This document shows positions 23,141 through 32,228 of a DNA stretch of 64,000 bases, piece by piece. Each line of letters opens with the position of its first letter. Within the stretch, counting starts at the first letter, position 1. The notes under the pieces were generated by a model. That model made no database searches, was not told the DNA's origin, and worked only from the letters and a program-made list of their open reading frames with translations. The DNA comes from Nonomuraea aurantiaca (GTDB taxonomy: Bacteria; Actinomycetota; Actinomycetes; Streptosporangiales; Streptosporangiaceae): positions 1 through 64,000 of the forward strand of contig NZ_JAIWNB010000032.1 in assembly GCF_020215705.1 (NCBI RefSeq), in the 5' to 3' direction. A program made the translations under genes and the position numbers.

Positions 23141-25573
23141 GTGGCTGGTTTGGGCAGGATCGGGCGGCGACGGACCGGAACCGTGGGCGATGGGGACGGG
23201 TCACCGGAGTCGACCACTGGCCGGCCGCGGCGACTGCGCGGTGCCCGCCGGCTGCCCCTGCGTACCGTACTGATCATTGTGGTCTTCGTGCCGAGCATGA
23301 CCTTCGCCCCGGTGCTGGCTTCGGGGATGTACCAGCTGTTCAAGCAGTGGCAGTCGGAGAAGGCCCAGATGGATCTGGCCACCACGACCGCCGGCAGGCC
23401 CGCGGCCAACCTGTTCTTCAGCCTTGGGCAGGAGCGGCTGCTCACCGCGGAGGCGCAGGCCGATCCGCGGGGCGCCGCCCGCGACAAGCTGGCCAAGCAA
23501 CGCGTGCTGACCGACCAGACGGTGAAGGCCTTCCGTCCGCTGGCGACCCTGGACACCAGCCACGGACAGGAGGGGATCACCGCGGCCGTCGCCCGCATCG
23601 AACGGGGCCTCGACCTCCTCGACCAGCAGCGCCGGGCGGTGGACGCGGGTTGGTCCAGCGAGCAGAAGGCGTTCGACTACTACACCGGCGTCCTTGAGTC
23701 AGACCTCAGGCTGTTGACCGTCCTCAGCCATACCGAGCACGGCGAGGTGAACACCAAGGCGCAGACGCTGGTCGACCTCTTCTGGGTCCTCGACATGCTC
23801 GGCCGCGAAGACGCCATTCTGGCCCGTGGCTGGGAGAAGGGGCGCCTGACGGCGGAGGAACACGACCTGGTCGCCGACGCCATCGGCACCAAGGAGCACC
23901 TCCTGCAGTCCCGGGTGGCCCCCAGCCTCCTGGACAACGAGAGCCAGTACGAAAAGCTGACGGCCGGCAAGGCGTGGCAGACCATGGTCGCTCTGGAGGA
24001 GCGGCTGGTCACCGCCGGGACCGGCGAGAGCAGCCAGGTGGCGCTCCGCGAGGTCGGCGCGTCGTGGCGCTCCTCGGTGGACGCGATCACCCCGCAGCTG
24101 GTGGAACTCCTGCGCGTCCGGCTCACGAACGTCGCCACGATCGGCTACACCCACGCCGCCACCCTGTTCATCATCTTCCTCAGCGTCAGCGCCGTGGGCG
24201 TGCTCGCCTTGGGCCTGGTCGTCTTCACCAGCTGGCGCCTCACCAGCATCCTTCGCCGGCGCATCCTCCATCTCCGCGAGGACGCCCAGGAGCTCCAGGA
24301 GCGGCTGCCCGACGTGGTCGCCCGGCTGGAGCGCGGCGAGGAGGTCGACGTGGACGCGGAAGTGCAGATGGTCGAGCCCACCCCCGACGAGCTCGGCGAG
24401 CTCGGGCAGGCCCTCAATCTGGCCCGCCGCAGCGCGGTCTACACCGCCGTACGGCAGGCCGAACAGCACCGTGGCTTCCAGCGCATGCTCCAGCGCATCG
24501 CCCGCCGTACCCAGATCCTCATCGGCCTTCAGCTGAAGAAGCTGGACGAGCTGGAACGCAAGCACGAGGACCCCGAGGTGCTGGAGGGCCTGTTCGACCT
24601 CGACCACCTCACCGCCCGGCTGCGCCGCTACGAGGAGAACCTGGTGATCCTCGGCGGCGGTCAGCCGCAGCGCCGCTGGCGCAAGCCGGTACGCCTGCTC
24701 GACGTCCTGCGCGCCGCCCAGGGCGAGGTTCAGGACTACCGGCGGATCTCGATCGAGGTCGAGGGCGATCCCTGGGTGGCAGAGCGGGCGGTGGGACCGC
24801 TGGTCCACGTCCTGGCGGAGCTGATGGAGAACGCCACCGCCTTCTCCAAGCCGATGACCCCCGTCGAAGTACGGGCCGCGCTGGTCAGCCGGGGCCTCGC
24901 CGTGGAGATCGAGGACCGCGGGCTGGGCATGGAACCCGCGCAGTACGCCGCCGCCAACGCCCTGCTGAAGTCGCCGCCGCAGCTCGACGTGATGACCCAC
25001 GCCGACGATGTGCGTCTCGGCCTGTACGTGGTCGCTCGGCTCGCCATGAGCCTCGGACTCCAGGTGGAGCTGCGGCCGTCCGCCTTCGGCGGCACCCGGG
25101 TCATCGTGCTGCTCCCGGAACCGCTCGTGGTGGACCGCCCCCGCGCGGTGCCCGGACCGACCGCGCTTCCCAGGGAGGTCCCCACCCGCCCCCGGGAAGT
25201 CCCGCCCCGCGAGGACGACGCGCCGCTGCCGACCCGCTCCAGGGGACGCGCGATGGCCTACGTCACAGCACCCGAGACAGCACCAGATACAGCACCGGAT
25301 CGAGACGACACGCCGCCGTCCGCCGAGCGTCCGCCGCTGCCCCAGCGGGTGCGCCAGGCCAACCTGGTCACCGAGTTGAAGGCCCCGGCCGACAGGGATG
25401 AAGATACCGACCAGGAAACCTGGGCAGTACGCGACCAGCCCAGCCGATCCAGTGCCACGATCGGTGCGTTCCAGAGGCAGTCCCGCCGGCGCCGGACCGG
25501 TGACGACGCCTTCCAGCCCCGGCCGGACGGACCCCCCGAGCCCGGCTCTCCTACGACGGAAGACCGAAGATGA
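23141..25573 (+). CDS. cvnA: CvnA: nitrate/nitrite-sensor-domain histidine kinase-like protein
   Basis: 810 aa from GTG 23141, with GAGGAGAG upstream; an in-frame Met at 23060 lies in non-coding-like sequence. After a basic N-terminus come a membrane helix (VLIIVVFVPSMTFAPVLASG), a large external sensor of the NIT type, a second helix (ATLFIIFLSVSAVGVLALGL), a HAMP-like linker, and an ATPase core with ELMENATAFSKP (N box) and DRGLGME (G box). No phosphoacceptor His box is evident. The C-terminal ~130 residues are Pro-rich and disordered. First gene of the conservon; overlaps cvnB by four bases. Confidence 0.92.
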   Translation: MAGLGRIGRRRTGTVGDGDGSPESTTGRPRRLRGARRLPLRTVLIIVVFVPSMTFAPVLASGMYQLFKQWQSEKAQMDLATTTAGRPAANLFFSLGQERLLTAEAQADPRGAARDKLAKQRVLTDQTVKAFRPLATLDTSHGQEGITAAVARIERGLDLLDQQRRAVDAGWSSEQKAFDYYTGVLESDLRLLTVLSHTEHGEVNTKAQTLVDLFWVLDMLGREDAILARGWEKGRLTAEEHDLVADAIGTKEHLLQSRVAPSLLDNESQYEKLTAGKAWQTMVALEERLVTAGTGESSQVALREVGASWRSSVDAITPQLVELLRVRLTNVATIGYTHAATLFIIFLSVSAVGVLALGLVVFTSWRLTSILRRRILHLREDAQELQERLPDVVARLERGEEVDVDAEVQMVEPTPDELGELGQALNLARRSAVYTAVRQAEQHRGFQRMLQRIARRTQILIGLQLKKLDELERKHEDPEVLEGLFDLDHLTARLRRYEENLVILGGGQPQRRWRKPVRLLDVLRAAQGEVQDYRRISIEVEGDPWVAERAVGPLVHVLAELMENATAFSKPMTPVEVRAALVSRGLAVEIEDRGLGMEPAQYAAANALLKSPPQLDVMTHADDVRLGLYVVARLAMSLGLQVELRPSAFGGTRVIVLLPEPLVVDRPRAVPGPTALPREVPTRPREVPPREDDAPLPTRSRGRAMAYVTAPETAPDTAPDRDDTPPSAERPPLPQRVRQANLVTELKAPADRDEDTDQETWAVRDQPSRSSATIGAFQRQSRRRRTGDDAFQPRPDGPPEPGSPTTEDRR

Positions 25574-26001
25574 CGCAGCGAACCACCGCCACCGACGCAG
25601 ACCTGGACTGGCTCCTGGACGGCCTGGTCAATCAGGTCGCGGGTACGCGGCACGCCATCGTGCTGTCCGACGACGGCCTGGTGGTCAGCCGCTCGCGGAC
25701 CATCGAGCGCTCGGACGCCGAACGCCTCGCCGCGATCGCCACCGGCCAGCAGAGCCTGGCTCGCGGTGTCGGACAGCTCTTCAGCGGCGGCCCGGTCCAC
25801 CAGGTCATCATCGAGATGGCCGACCTGTGGCTGTTCGTCACAGCGGCGGGCCGCGGCACCCATCTGGCCGTGGTCGCCTCCCAGGAGGTCGACGCGGAGC
25901 TGATGAGCGTCGCGATGCACACCCTGGTCCAGCAGGTCGGCCAGAAGCTGGGAACCGACACGCGCGCCCCGGAAGCCGATGACGCGGGGAGACACGGATG
26001 A
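25570..26001 (+). CDS. cvnB: CvnB: roadblock/LC7 domain protein
   Basis: 143 aa roadblock/LC7 protein: LDWLLDGLVNQVAGTRHAIV, LSDDGLVVSRSR and the C-terminal VDAELMSVAMHTLV helix. In conservons this protein is thought to bind the CvnD GTPase, acting as GTPase-activating partner at the membrane. Overlaps cvnA and cvnC by four bases each, so translation is coupled. Confidence 0.95.
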   Translation: MTQRTTATDADLDWLLDGLVNQVAGTRHAIVLSDDGLVVSRSRTIERSDAERLAAIATGQQSLARGVGQLFSGGPVHQVIIEMADLWLFVTAAGRGTHLAVVASQEVDAELMSVAMHTLVQQVGQKLGTDTRAPEADDAGRHG

Positions 26002-26399
26002 GGCACTGGACGGAGAGCTTCGACGACGATGCCGCCGACGAGCCCCTTGTCCGTCCCTATACGATCACCGGCGGACGTACCACCCCCGAGCGGGACGACC
26101 TTACGCTGATCACCCTGGTGACGGCGCTGTCCGAGGCGGCCTCTTCGGAGACCGGCCACGGCATGCGGAGAATGCAGCCGGAGCACCGCACCATCCTCGC
26201 GCTGTGCACGCGGCCCCTGGCGGTGGCCGAAGTCGCCTCCGCGCTGAACCTCCCGGTGTCAGTGACCAAGATTCTCATCGGCGACCTGATCGAGGCCGGT
26301 CAGCTGCGGGCCCGGCCGCCGCTGGCCTTCGCGCAGGCGGGCGGCCTGCCCGGTATGACAATCCTTGAGGCGGTGCGGGATGGGCTACGCAATCTCTGA
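25998..26399 (+). CDS. cvnC: CvnC: DUF742 winged-helix protein
   Basis: 133 aa. DUF742 hallmarks: LVRPYTITGGRTTP near the start and EHRTILALCTRPLAVAEVAS then LNLPVSVTKILIGDLIEAGQ, a winged-helix-like fold, ending VRDGLRNL. Role in conservon signalling is not well defined. Overlaps cvnD by 20 bases. Confidence 0.95.
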   Translation: MRHWTESFDDDAADEPLVRPYTITGGRTTPERDDLTLITLVTALSEAASSETGHGMRRMQPEHRTILALCTRPLAVAEVASALNLPVSVTKILIGDLIEAGQLRARPPLAFAQAGGLPGMTILEAVRDGLRNL

Positions 26400-26979
26400 C
26401 CAGAAGGACGCCGCTCCTCTGGCAGTGAAGATCCTTATCGCCGGTGGTTTCGGCGTCGGCAAGACCACCCTGGTCGGCGCGGTGAGCGAGGTCGCCCCCC
26501 TGCGTACCGAGGAGTACCTGACCCATGCCAGCGTCGGCGTCGACGATCTGGAAGGGGTGGGCGGGAAGACCACCACCACCGTCGCCCTGGATTTCGGGCG
26601 CATCACCATCAACCGCGAGATCGTGCTCTACCTGTTCGGCACGCCCGGGCAGGAACGCTTCTGGTTCATGTGGAACGACCTCGTCAACGGCGCGATGGGC
26701 GCCGTCGTCCTGGTCGACACCCGCCGGCTGGAGGTGAGCTTCGCCTCGATCGACTTCTTCGAGAGCCGCGGCATCCCCTTCATCGTCGGCGTCAACTGCT
26801 TCCACGGTGTCAAGGACCGGACGCAGGAGGAGATCCGCAAGGCCCTCGATCTCGATCCGCAGGTGCCGCTGGTGCTGTGTGACGCCCGCGACCGGGCGGC
26901 GGGCCGCGATGTGCTGCTGGCGCTCGTCGAGCACCTGATGGCCACGCAGGCCCGCGCCACAGCTCACCCCGTGGGCTGA
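26380..26979 (+). CDS. cvnD: CvnD: Ras-like GTPase
   Basis: 199 aa from ATG 26380. P-loop ILIAGGFGVGKTTLVGAVSE; switch residues around TTTTVALDFGRI; FGTPGQERF corresponds to the DxxG box; GVNCFHG replaces the usual NKxD. Found in actinobacterial conservons, where the GTPase couples the CvnA sensor to development, secondary metabolism or other output. Its 3' end overlaps the convergent gene at 26964 by 16 bp. Confidence 0.95.
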   Translation: MGYAISDQKDAAPLAVKILIAGGFGVGKTTLVGAVSEVAPLRTEEYLTHASVGVDDLEGVGGKTTTTVALDFGRITINREIVLYLFGTPGQERFWFMWNDLVNGAMGAVVLVDTRRLEVSFASIDFFESRGIPFIVGVNCFHGVKDRTQEEIRKALDLDPQVPLVLCDARDRAAGRDVLLALVEHLMATQARATAHPVG

Positions 26980-28001
26980 CCCGGCCGCCACGTCGTGGAC
27001 AGCAGGCTGGGCACGGCACCGTTCTGGGCGCTTACGACGACGAGGGTCGGTGCGTTCGTGGGCGCCGGGAGCCGGAGTTCGGTGATGGCGCCGCTCGTGG
27101 ACTGCGTCGGCGCCGCCGACTCGCCGTCCTGAAAGCTCACGATCTGCCGTACGGTCGGCGCGGCCGCTTTGAGCGCCCAGCCGTTACCCCCGGGCCTGGC
27201 CTTCCGGATCAGTGCGCGAAGTCGCCGGCCGGCGGTGCCGCCCGCCCGGCCGCTGAGGCGAATGGTCAGCTCGCCTCCCGAGCCGAAGACGCCCGGTGGT
27301 ACGGGGTTGACGATGAACAGGCCGGAGCGGAGTGAGCGGGTGCCCTGGCGGCCGGCGAAGCCACCGCAGCTGATCAGGGACGAGGTCTCGCTGCGTACGC
27401 CATCCCGCGTCTGCTCGGCGGCGGCCGTGGTCTGCTCGCCAGCCGGACTCACGATGAAGTCCACGCTGTCGATGCGCAGCCCGGCCACGCCGTCAGGCAT
27501 GACGGATCCCGCCACGGTTTCGCGGAGTACGCCGGAGATGCCGCGCCCCTCCATGATGTCCAGCGCCTCGACGCAGATCAGGCCGTCGTCCGGCATCTCC
27601 TCGGGCAGCAGGTCGAAGACGGCCACGCTCTTCTTGAGGTGGCCGCCGCCCTTCAGCAGCACGCATTGGCGCAACCGCCCCTGGGAGCGGATCTGGATGA
27701 GCCGCGGCAGGCCTTTGACGGCCTCCGCCGGCTGCTCCGGCTCCCCCTCATGCCAGCCGCGTACCGAGCCGGCGTCCACCGACAGCGACACCGTCACCCG
27801 CAGCCGGCGGCCCGCGGCGGCCACCTTGAAGCCGGCCAGTCCCGAGCGCTCGAACCGGCCCACGATCTGTACGCCGCGATGCATCTGGTCGGCCACCTGC
27901 AGCGCCGCGTCGTGGCCGCTGATGATCCCGATCGGCGCCTCTGCGGGGACGGCGAGCCGGTCGAAGTCGGTGCCGGTGCCCTCGGTCAGCAAGTCACTCA
28001 T
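26964..28001 (-). CDS. unrecognised beta-rich protein, coupled to the gene upstream
   Basis: 345 aa, no family recognised. No signal peptide or membrane helix. Two halves of similar beta-rich character are joined near residue 190 by a Thr/Glu-rich linker. Start ATG 28001 has GAGGAGCGCGTC upstream, and overlaps the stop of the preceding gene (ATGA). It forms a two-gene operon with the 547-aa protein; convergent with cvnD. Could be a polysaccharide- or protein-binding partner of that protein; pure inference. Confidence 0.7.
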   Translation of the reverse strand: MSDLLTEGTGTDFDRLAVPAEAPIGIISGHDAALQVADQMHRGVQIVGRFERSGLAGFKVAAAGRRLRVTVSLSVDAGSVRGWHEGEPEQPAEAVKGLPRLIQIRSQGRLRQCVLLKGGGHLKKSVAVFDLLPEEMPDDGLICVEALDIMEGRGISGVLRETVAGSVMPDGVAGLRIDSVDFIVSPAGEQTTAAAEQTRDGVRSETSSLISCGGFAGRQGTRSLRSGLFIVNPVPPGVFGSGGELTIRLSGRAGGTAGRRLRALIRKARPGGNGWALKAAAPTVRQIVSFQDGESAAPTQSTSGAITELRLPAPTNAPTLVVVSAQNGAVPSLLSTTWRPGQPTG

Positions 28002-29641
28002 GACGCGCTCCTCGAAGCCGTCAGGGCCGTGGTGAGGCCGTGGGGATCCCGGAAGTCGAACCGGCACAGCAGCGGGTCGCGCCGCTCCCACATCCTGCGT
28101 ACCGCGCAGTGGAGCGGGTCGCCGTCGCGCTCCACGTGCCTCAGGCCGGCGACGAGCGTACGCAGGTACTCGTTGCCCTGCCCGACCTCCCAGTGCGGCA
28201 CCACCGGCGAGGGCACGTCCGCCCCGCTGCGGTAGAGCCACAGCCACAGCCGGGCCCGCTCCCGCTGCTCGGTCCCCAAGATGGACTCCCCCTTCGCGTG
28301 CTTGGCGACGGCCTCGCCGAGCACCCGCCAATAGTCGTCCCGCGTACGGGCGACGTGGGACACGCCGCATTCGCTCCACTCGGACCAACCGGCCTGGATG
28401 ACGGGGATGCCGAAGGCGGGCAGCTCGTTGGAGACGCTCCCGCGCACGGTCACCCCCACGTCGGTCATGCTCCACAGCGCGTTCTTCGACAGCGCCAGGC
28501 TGCGCATGAAGGCCATGTGCTCGTGCGCTGAATGGCGGGCCGCCACCGCCGCGAAATGGCCGGTCGTGTCATACCGGAACTGGCTCGGATGATCCAGGAA
28601 GAGCCAGCTCACGCGGTCGTTCGTGGCGGCGAAATCCGCGGTCTCCTCGAACCAGCGCGCCAGATCGTCGAACAGCTCCCGGTTGGCGCCGACAGCGTCG
28701 GAGACGGCATGGTGGAAGACCGTGAAGACCGGCCGGTCCGGGTCGATCCTGAGGCGTTCGCAGGCGTGCTGGCGGAGCTGGCGGCGTTCCGTCTCGGTGC
28801 GCACCTCGAAGTCGCTCACGTTTCCGGCCCGCCACCAGCTCGGCCGGCCCAGGTTGACCTTCGCCCGCCAGGCCACGAGCTCCGCGTTCGGCTTGATGAG
28901 GTCCCGGTACGGCCAGACGTACTCCTCGAAGAACTCGCCGATCTGGCAGGTCAGCTCCTCCCGGAAGGTGCCGAGCCCCCTGCGCCGCTCCGGGAAGAGC
29001 GCGTAGGCCTTCAGGGTCCCGGTGCTCTGTACGTGCACGACCGGGATCTCCCGGCGCATGGCCGTGTCGACCGCCAGCCCCCACTGGTCGTAGTCGACAT
29101 GGCTGGTGACCAGCGCGGCGAGCGACCGCTCCGCGAACAGCTGGTCATAGACGGCGGAGAAGGCCCTGACACGGCCGCGCCGCGACTGATGCCAGGCGTC
29201 TTCGCTGTCCGGCAGCCGCGGCACCCGGCCCAGCCGGATCAGCGTCGCCTTCTCCACGGCGGTCAGCGTCGCGGAGTCGGTCTCCTCCGCCGGGCCGTCA
29301 CCTCGGTCGGCCAGCCGGCGATCCACGAGGCCGTGCACGTCGAGCACCTCGGTGGCACCGAACGCCTCGGCCAGCCGCCGGACCCGCTGAATGTCGAACT
29401 CCTGCCAAAGCGTCTCGCGCCAGTCCGGGTCCGTGCCGGTGAGCACGACCAGCCGGGCGGACAACAGGTCACAGAGCGCGTTCGCCACCAGCAGGTTGCG
29501 CACGATGACCCTGATGTCCTCATGGAACGCCTCCGCCACGACCACTGGCCTGCTGTCATCCCGAGGAGGGCGATGTCCCCCATACGCCCTCGCAGCGATG
29601 AGCAGACGATCGAACTGCTCGCCATCCCCGACTAGGTTCAT
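27998..29641 (-). CDS. large unknown protein with capsule-polysaccharide-synthesis-like C-terminal half (tentative)
   Basis: 547 aa from ATG 29641, which has GGGGAGAGC directly upstream. Cytoplasmic, no signal or membrane helix. Residues 30-110 have a Rossmann-like start (RPVVVAEAFHEDIRVIVRNL). The stretch near residue 415-450, TVRGSVSNELPAFGIPVIQA then GWSEW, resembles the donor-binding loop of CDP-glycerol/capsule (KpsS-like) transferases, where a Ser/Glu motif follows a strand. Overall similarity is weak, so transferase function is only suggested. Translationally coupled to the downstream unknown gene. A 14-bp palindrome lies 96 bp upstream. Confidence 0.65.
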   Translation of the reverse strand: MNLVGDGEQFDRLLIAARAYGGHRPPRDDSRPVVVAEAFHEDIRVIVRNLLVANALCDLLSARLVVLTGTDPDWRETLWQEFDIQRVRRLAEAFGATEVLDVHGLVDRRLADRGDGPAEETDSATLTAVEKATLIRLGRVPRLPDSEDAWHQSRRGRVRAFSAVYDQLFAERSLAALVTSHVDYDQWGLAVDTAMRREIPVVHVQSTGTLKAYALFPERRRGLGTFREELTCQIGEFFEEYVWPYRDLIKPNAELVAWRAKVNLGRPSWWRAGNVSDFEVRTETERRQLRQHACERLRIDPDRPVFTVFHHAVSDAVGANRELFDDLARWFEETADFAATNDRVSWLFLDHPSQFRYDTTGHFAAVAARHSAHEHMAFMRSLALSKNALWSMTDVGVTVRGSVSNELPAFGIPVIQAGWSEWSECGVSHVARTRDDYWRVLGEAVAKHAKGESILGTEQRERARLWLWLYRSGADVPSPVVPHWEVGQGNEYLRTLVAGLRHVERDGDPLHCAVRRMWERRDPLLCRFDFRDPHGLTTALTASRSAS

Positions 29642-29736
29642 GCTCTCCCCGACCCCGACCCGTACCCGTCGCCCGATCAGCACGGCCGCGTCGACCCTGC
29701 CAGACCGGACAACCGCGCGGCCCGGCCTTTGCCCCT

Positions 29737-29750
29737 GGATCACGTGATCC
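29737..29750. promoter_or_regulatory. 14-bp perfect palindrome upstream of the unknown cassette
   Basis: GGATCACGTGATCC is exactly symmetric and sits in the 144-bp gap between the DUF3800 gene and the 547-aa gene. It could be an operator; no binder is identified. Confidence 0.45.
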
Positions 29751-29785
29751 TTGCCGCGAAATGGTTCCGCGCCGCCGGCATGGTC

Positions 29786-30742
29786 TCAGGAGCGGTCGCC
29801 CGGCCCGAGCAGGGACCAGCTTCGGTCGTCTCCCCAGATGGAGAACGCGTCCACGTACGGCCGTAGCAGGGCTGTGAGCTCCGCGTCGCCTTGGCCGGTG
29901 AGCTCGTCCTCCGCTATCTTCCGCGCCGTTCCGGCGAGAAGGTCGGCCACCTGGACGCGCGGGTCCAGGCGCGAGTCGACGAGCCGCAGGCCGGCGAGTC
30001 GGCCCTGCGCGGAATGCGCCTCCTCCAGCTCGTCGATGCGGGCCTGCGTGAGGAGGGTCTGCCGGTCGTGCACGACCGAGACGGGTCTTCCGGTTTCGGC
30101 CCAGTAGACGATGGCCTGGCTGATGGCCGGGAACAGCGGGTTCAGCGTGGGCGACCGCTCTCGGAAAGCCTCCACCTCGGATCTGGACTCCCAGAGCAGG
30201 TCCATGATTTCGCCGGCCCGGCTTCGTGGGGTCGCGTGGCGAAAGGCGTCGACCATGGCGAACACCGATTCGACGGAAACTCTTGGGGCCCGGCCGTTCT
30301 TGGCGCGCATCAGGTCGTTGAAGGAGTCCAGGAAGGCGTTCCATCTGTCGGGGCCGAACGTCTGCCCGCCCTCTCGGTAGAGGATGCCGGCCATGGCTTG
30401 GCGGTTTTGTACGGCGAGCAGGTCAGTGAGCCTGGTCATCGCGAAGAAGGTCTTGTCGATGAGATAGACGTGGGCATTGCCGTGGAGCGGCGACGATGGG
30501 CCGAGCAGCCACTTGAGGGCGTTCAGGTGTTTCTTTCGGCGGATGACGCCGGACTTGTACTCCGTGGTGGGAGAGGGGGCTCTGCTCCGTACTTGCTGGA
30601 TGCAGTCCGCCGCCGATTCGACGTCCAGTCGTACGCTCGCGTGGGCGAATACGGCGGTATTTCCGCCAATGAGCTTCTCCCCTTCTGAGCCGGACTCGTC
30701 ACAGGCGATTTCGAAGGGTTGTGCCACGGTCAAGTCTCTCAA
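29786..30742 (-). CDS. DUF3800-domain protein (RNase H-like fold)
   Basis: 318 aa. N-terminal FEIACDESGSEGE, the first acidic motif of the family (Asp-Glu-Ser-Gly), and near the C-terminus RLVDSRLDPRVQVADLLAG with the closing Asp/Ala-Asp motif. Function of the family is unknown, though the fold suggests a nuclease; such genes often lie in mobile or defence regions. It stands alone, 38 bp after the SDR gene's end. Confidence 0.8.
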   Translation of the reverse strand: MRDLTVAQPFEIACDESGSEGEKLIGGNTAVFAHASVRLDVESAADCIQQVRSRAPSPTTEYKSGVIRRKKHLNALKWLLGPSSPLHGNAHVYLIDKTFFAMTRLTDLLAVQNRQAMAGILYREGGQTFGPDRWNAFLDSFNDLMRAKNGRAPRVSVESVFAMVDAFRHATPRSRAGEIMDLLWESRSEVEAFRERSPTLNPLFPAISQAIVYWAETGRPVSVVHDRQTLLTQARIDELEEAHSAQGRLAGLRLVDSRLDPRVQVADLLAGTARKIAEDELTGQGDAELTALLRPYVDAFSIWGDDRSWSLLGPGDRS

Positions 30743-30780
30743 ATCGCCGATTACGCCTTCAACGGGATTTCGGACCAGGT

Positions 30781-31566
30781 TCAGAGGTCGGGCAGCCCGA
30801 GGTCGAGGTTGGGCTGGTCGATGCCGCCGTCGACCTCCAGCACCTTCCCGGTCAGGTAGCGCCCGGCCGGCGACACCAGGTAGAGCACCGTGGCCGCCAC
30901 GTCCTCCGGCTCGCCGATCCGCTTCAACGGGGTGGCCCGCTCCATCTGGGTACGCAGGTTCTCGTCGGTCAGGACGATGTCGAGGGCCGAGGTGGCGACC
31001 GCGCCGACGGCGATCGCGTTGACCCGCACCTTGGGCGCCAGGTCGCGCGCGGCCAGCCGCGTGTAGTGCGTGAGTGCCGCCTTGGCGCTGCCGTACGCCA
31101 GATAACCCCGGCCCGCCGTCCGGCCAACGGCGGAGGAGATGTTCACGACCGAGCCGCCGGTCTCCAGCAGGTGCGGTACGGCCGCCCGCGTCAGCTCGTG
31201 CGCGATCCCGACATTGAACTGGAACGCGTTCTCAAGATGCTTCCGGGTGGTGTCGAGGAAGGCACGGGGCATCGCTCCGCCCACGTTGTTGACGATCGCG
31301 TCCAGGCGGCCGAAGGCGTCGGCGGCCTGCTCCGCGAGCCGCTCCATGGCGCCCGGCACGCTCAGGTCGGCGGGCACGATCAGCGCCCGTCTGCCCGCCT
31401 CCTCGATCTGAGCTGCGACGGCGCGCAGCTGCTCCTCCGTACGGGCGGAGATCGCCACATCAGCGCCCGCCTGGGCGAGGGCGATCGCGGTCGCCGCGCC
31501 GATGCCCCGGCCGGCGCCGGTGACGATCGCGGCGTGGCCGGTGACGCGGAAGCGGTCCAGGATCAT
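30781..31566 (-). CDS. short-chain dehydrogenase/reductase
   Basis: 261 aa classical SDR. TGxxxGxG motif is IVTGAGRGIGAAT; NNVGG follows at about residue 90; catalytic Ser in VNISSAVG, Tyr and Lys in YLAYGSAKAAL; the end has GGIDQP. It oxidises or reduces an unknown alcohol/ketone with NAD(P). Second gene after TetR on the same strand; the palindrome at 31588-31601 is 22 bp upstream of its start. Confidence 0.94.
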   Translation of the reverse strand: MILDRFRVTGHAAIVTGAGRGIGAATAIALAQAGADVAISARTEEQLRAVAAQIEEAGRRALIVPADLSVPGAMERLAEQAADAFGRLDAIVNNVGGAMPRAFLDTTRKHLENAFQFNVGIAHELTRAAVPHLLETGGSVVNISSAVGRTAGRGYLAYGSAKAALTHYTRLAARDLAPKVRVNAIAVGAVATSALDIVLTDENLRTQMERATPLKRIGEPEDVAATVLYLVSPAGRYLTGKVLEVDGGIDQPNLDLGLPDL

Positions 31567-31587
31567 GCCATGACCCTATGGGCGAAG

Positions 31588-31601
31588 TGAAACCTGTTTC
31601 A
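31588..31601. promoter_or_regulatory. TetR-type operator candidate before the SDR gene
   Basis: TGAAAC-CT-GTTTCA, an inverted repeat between the TetR stop and SDR start, in the form typical of TetR regulators of SDR and lipid genes. Confidence 0.55.
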
Positions 31602-31608
31602 ATACGGG

Positions 31609-32181
31609 CTAGGGACGGGTCTCCAGACCCAGGCAGAGTTCGAACACCGCCGTGAGCCGGTCGACGTCGGCGGGTGACGGCGTCTCGGGGCCGATGAGGC
31701 GGCGGACCGAACCGATGCCCAGGAAGACCGCCGTCGCCATCCGGGCCCGCACATGCGCGTCCGGGCCGCCCAGGAGTGCCGCGATGGGCTCCAGCACGAC
31801 GGTGTGCAGGCGCTCGCGTACGAGGGCCTGGATCTCGGGGTCGCCCGCCGACCGTTCGAGCGAGCGCAGGATGGGGGTCTCCGGGTCGTGGCTCATGCGT
31901 TCGGCGGCGTACTCGGCCAGCCGCCTGGGCAGGCCCGCCCGGTCGCCCTCGACCACGGCGCGGACCGTCGGCTCGCCCGCCAGCACCTCGCCGAACAGGC
32001 CCGACTTGGAGCCGAAGTAGCGGCCCACCAGGGCGATGTTGGCGTCCGCCGCCGAGGCGATCATGCGGACCGTCACCTGCTCATAGCCGTATTCGCCGAA
32101 CAGCATGCGCGCCGCCTCCAGCAGCCGCTGGCGGGTGGCCGCGCGATCTCGCGGCCGGGCGTCAGTCACCTGCGCTTCCAT
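31609..32181 (-). CDS. TetR-family transcriptional regulator
   Basis: 190 aa. N-terminal helix-turn-helix: RQRLLEAARMLFGEYGYEQV, TVRMIASAADANIALVGRYF, GSKSGLFGEVL. C-terminal ligand domain of the TetR_C type. Same strand as the SDR gene 42 bp downstream, and divergent from the MFS efflux gene, so it probably represses both. The shared 95-bp promoter region contains GAGCGTATACTC. Confidence 0.93.
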   Translation of the reverse strand: MEAQVTDARPRDRAATRQRLLEAARMLFGEYGYEQVTVRMIASAADANIALVGRYFGSKSGLFGEVLAGEPTVRAVVEGDRAGLPRRLAEYAAERMSHDPETPILRSLERSAGDPEIQALVRERLHTVVLEPIAALLGGPDAHVRARMATAVFLGIGSVRRLIGPETPSPADVDRLTAVFELCLGLETRP

Positions 32182-32228
32182 GCCCGAACTCTACTCAGGG
32201 GACCCCACTTGCCGCGCGGCTAGTAAAC

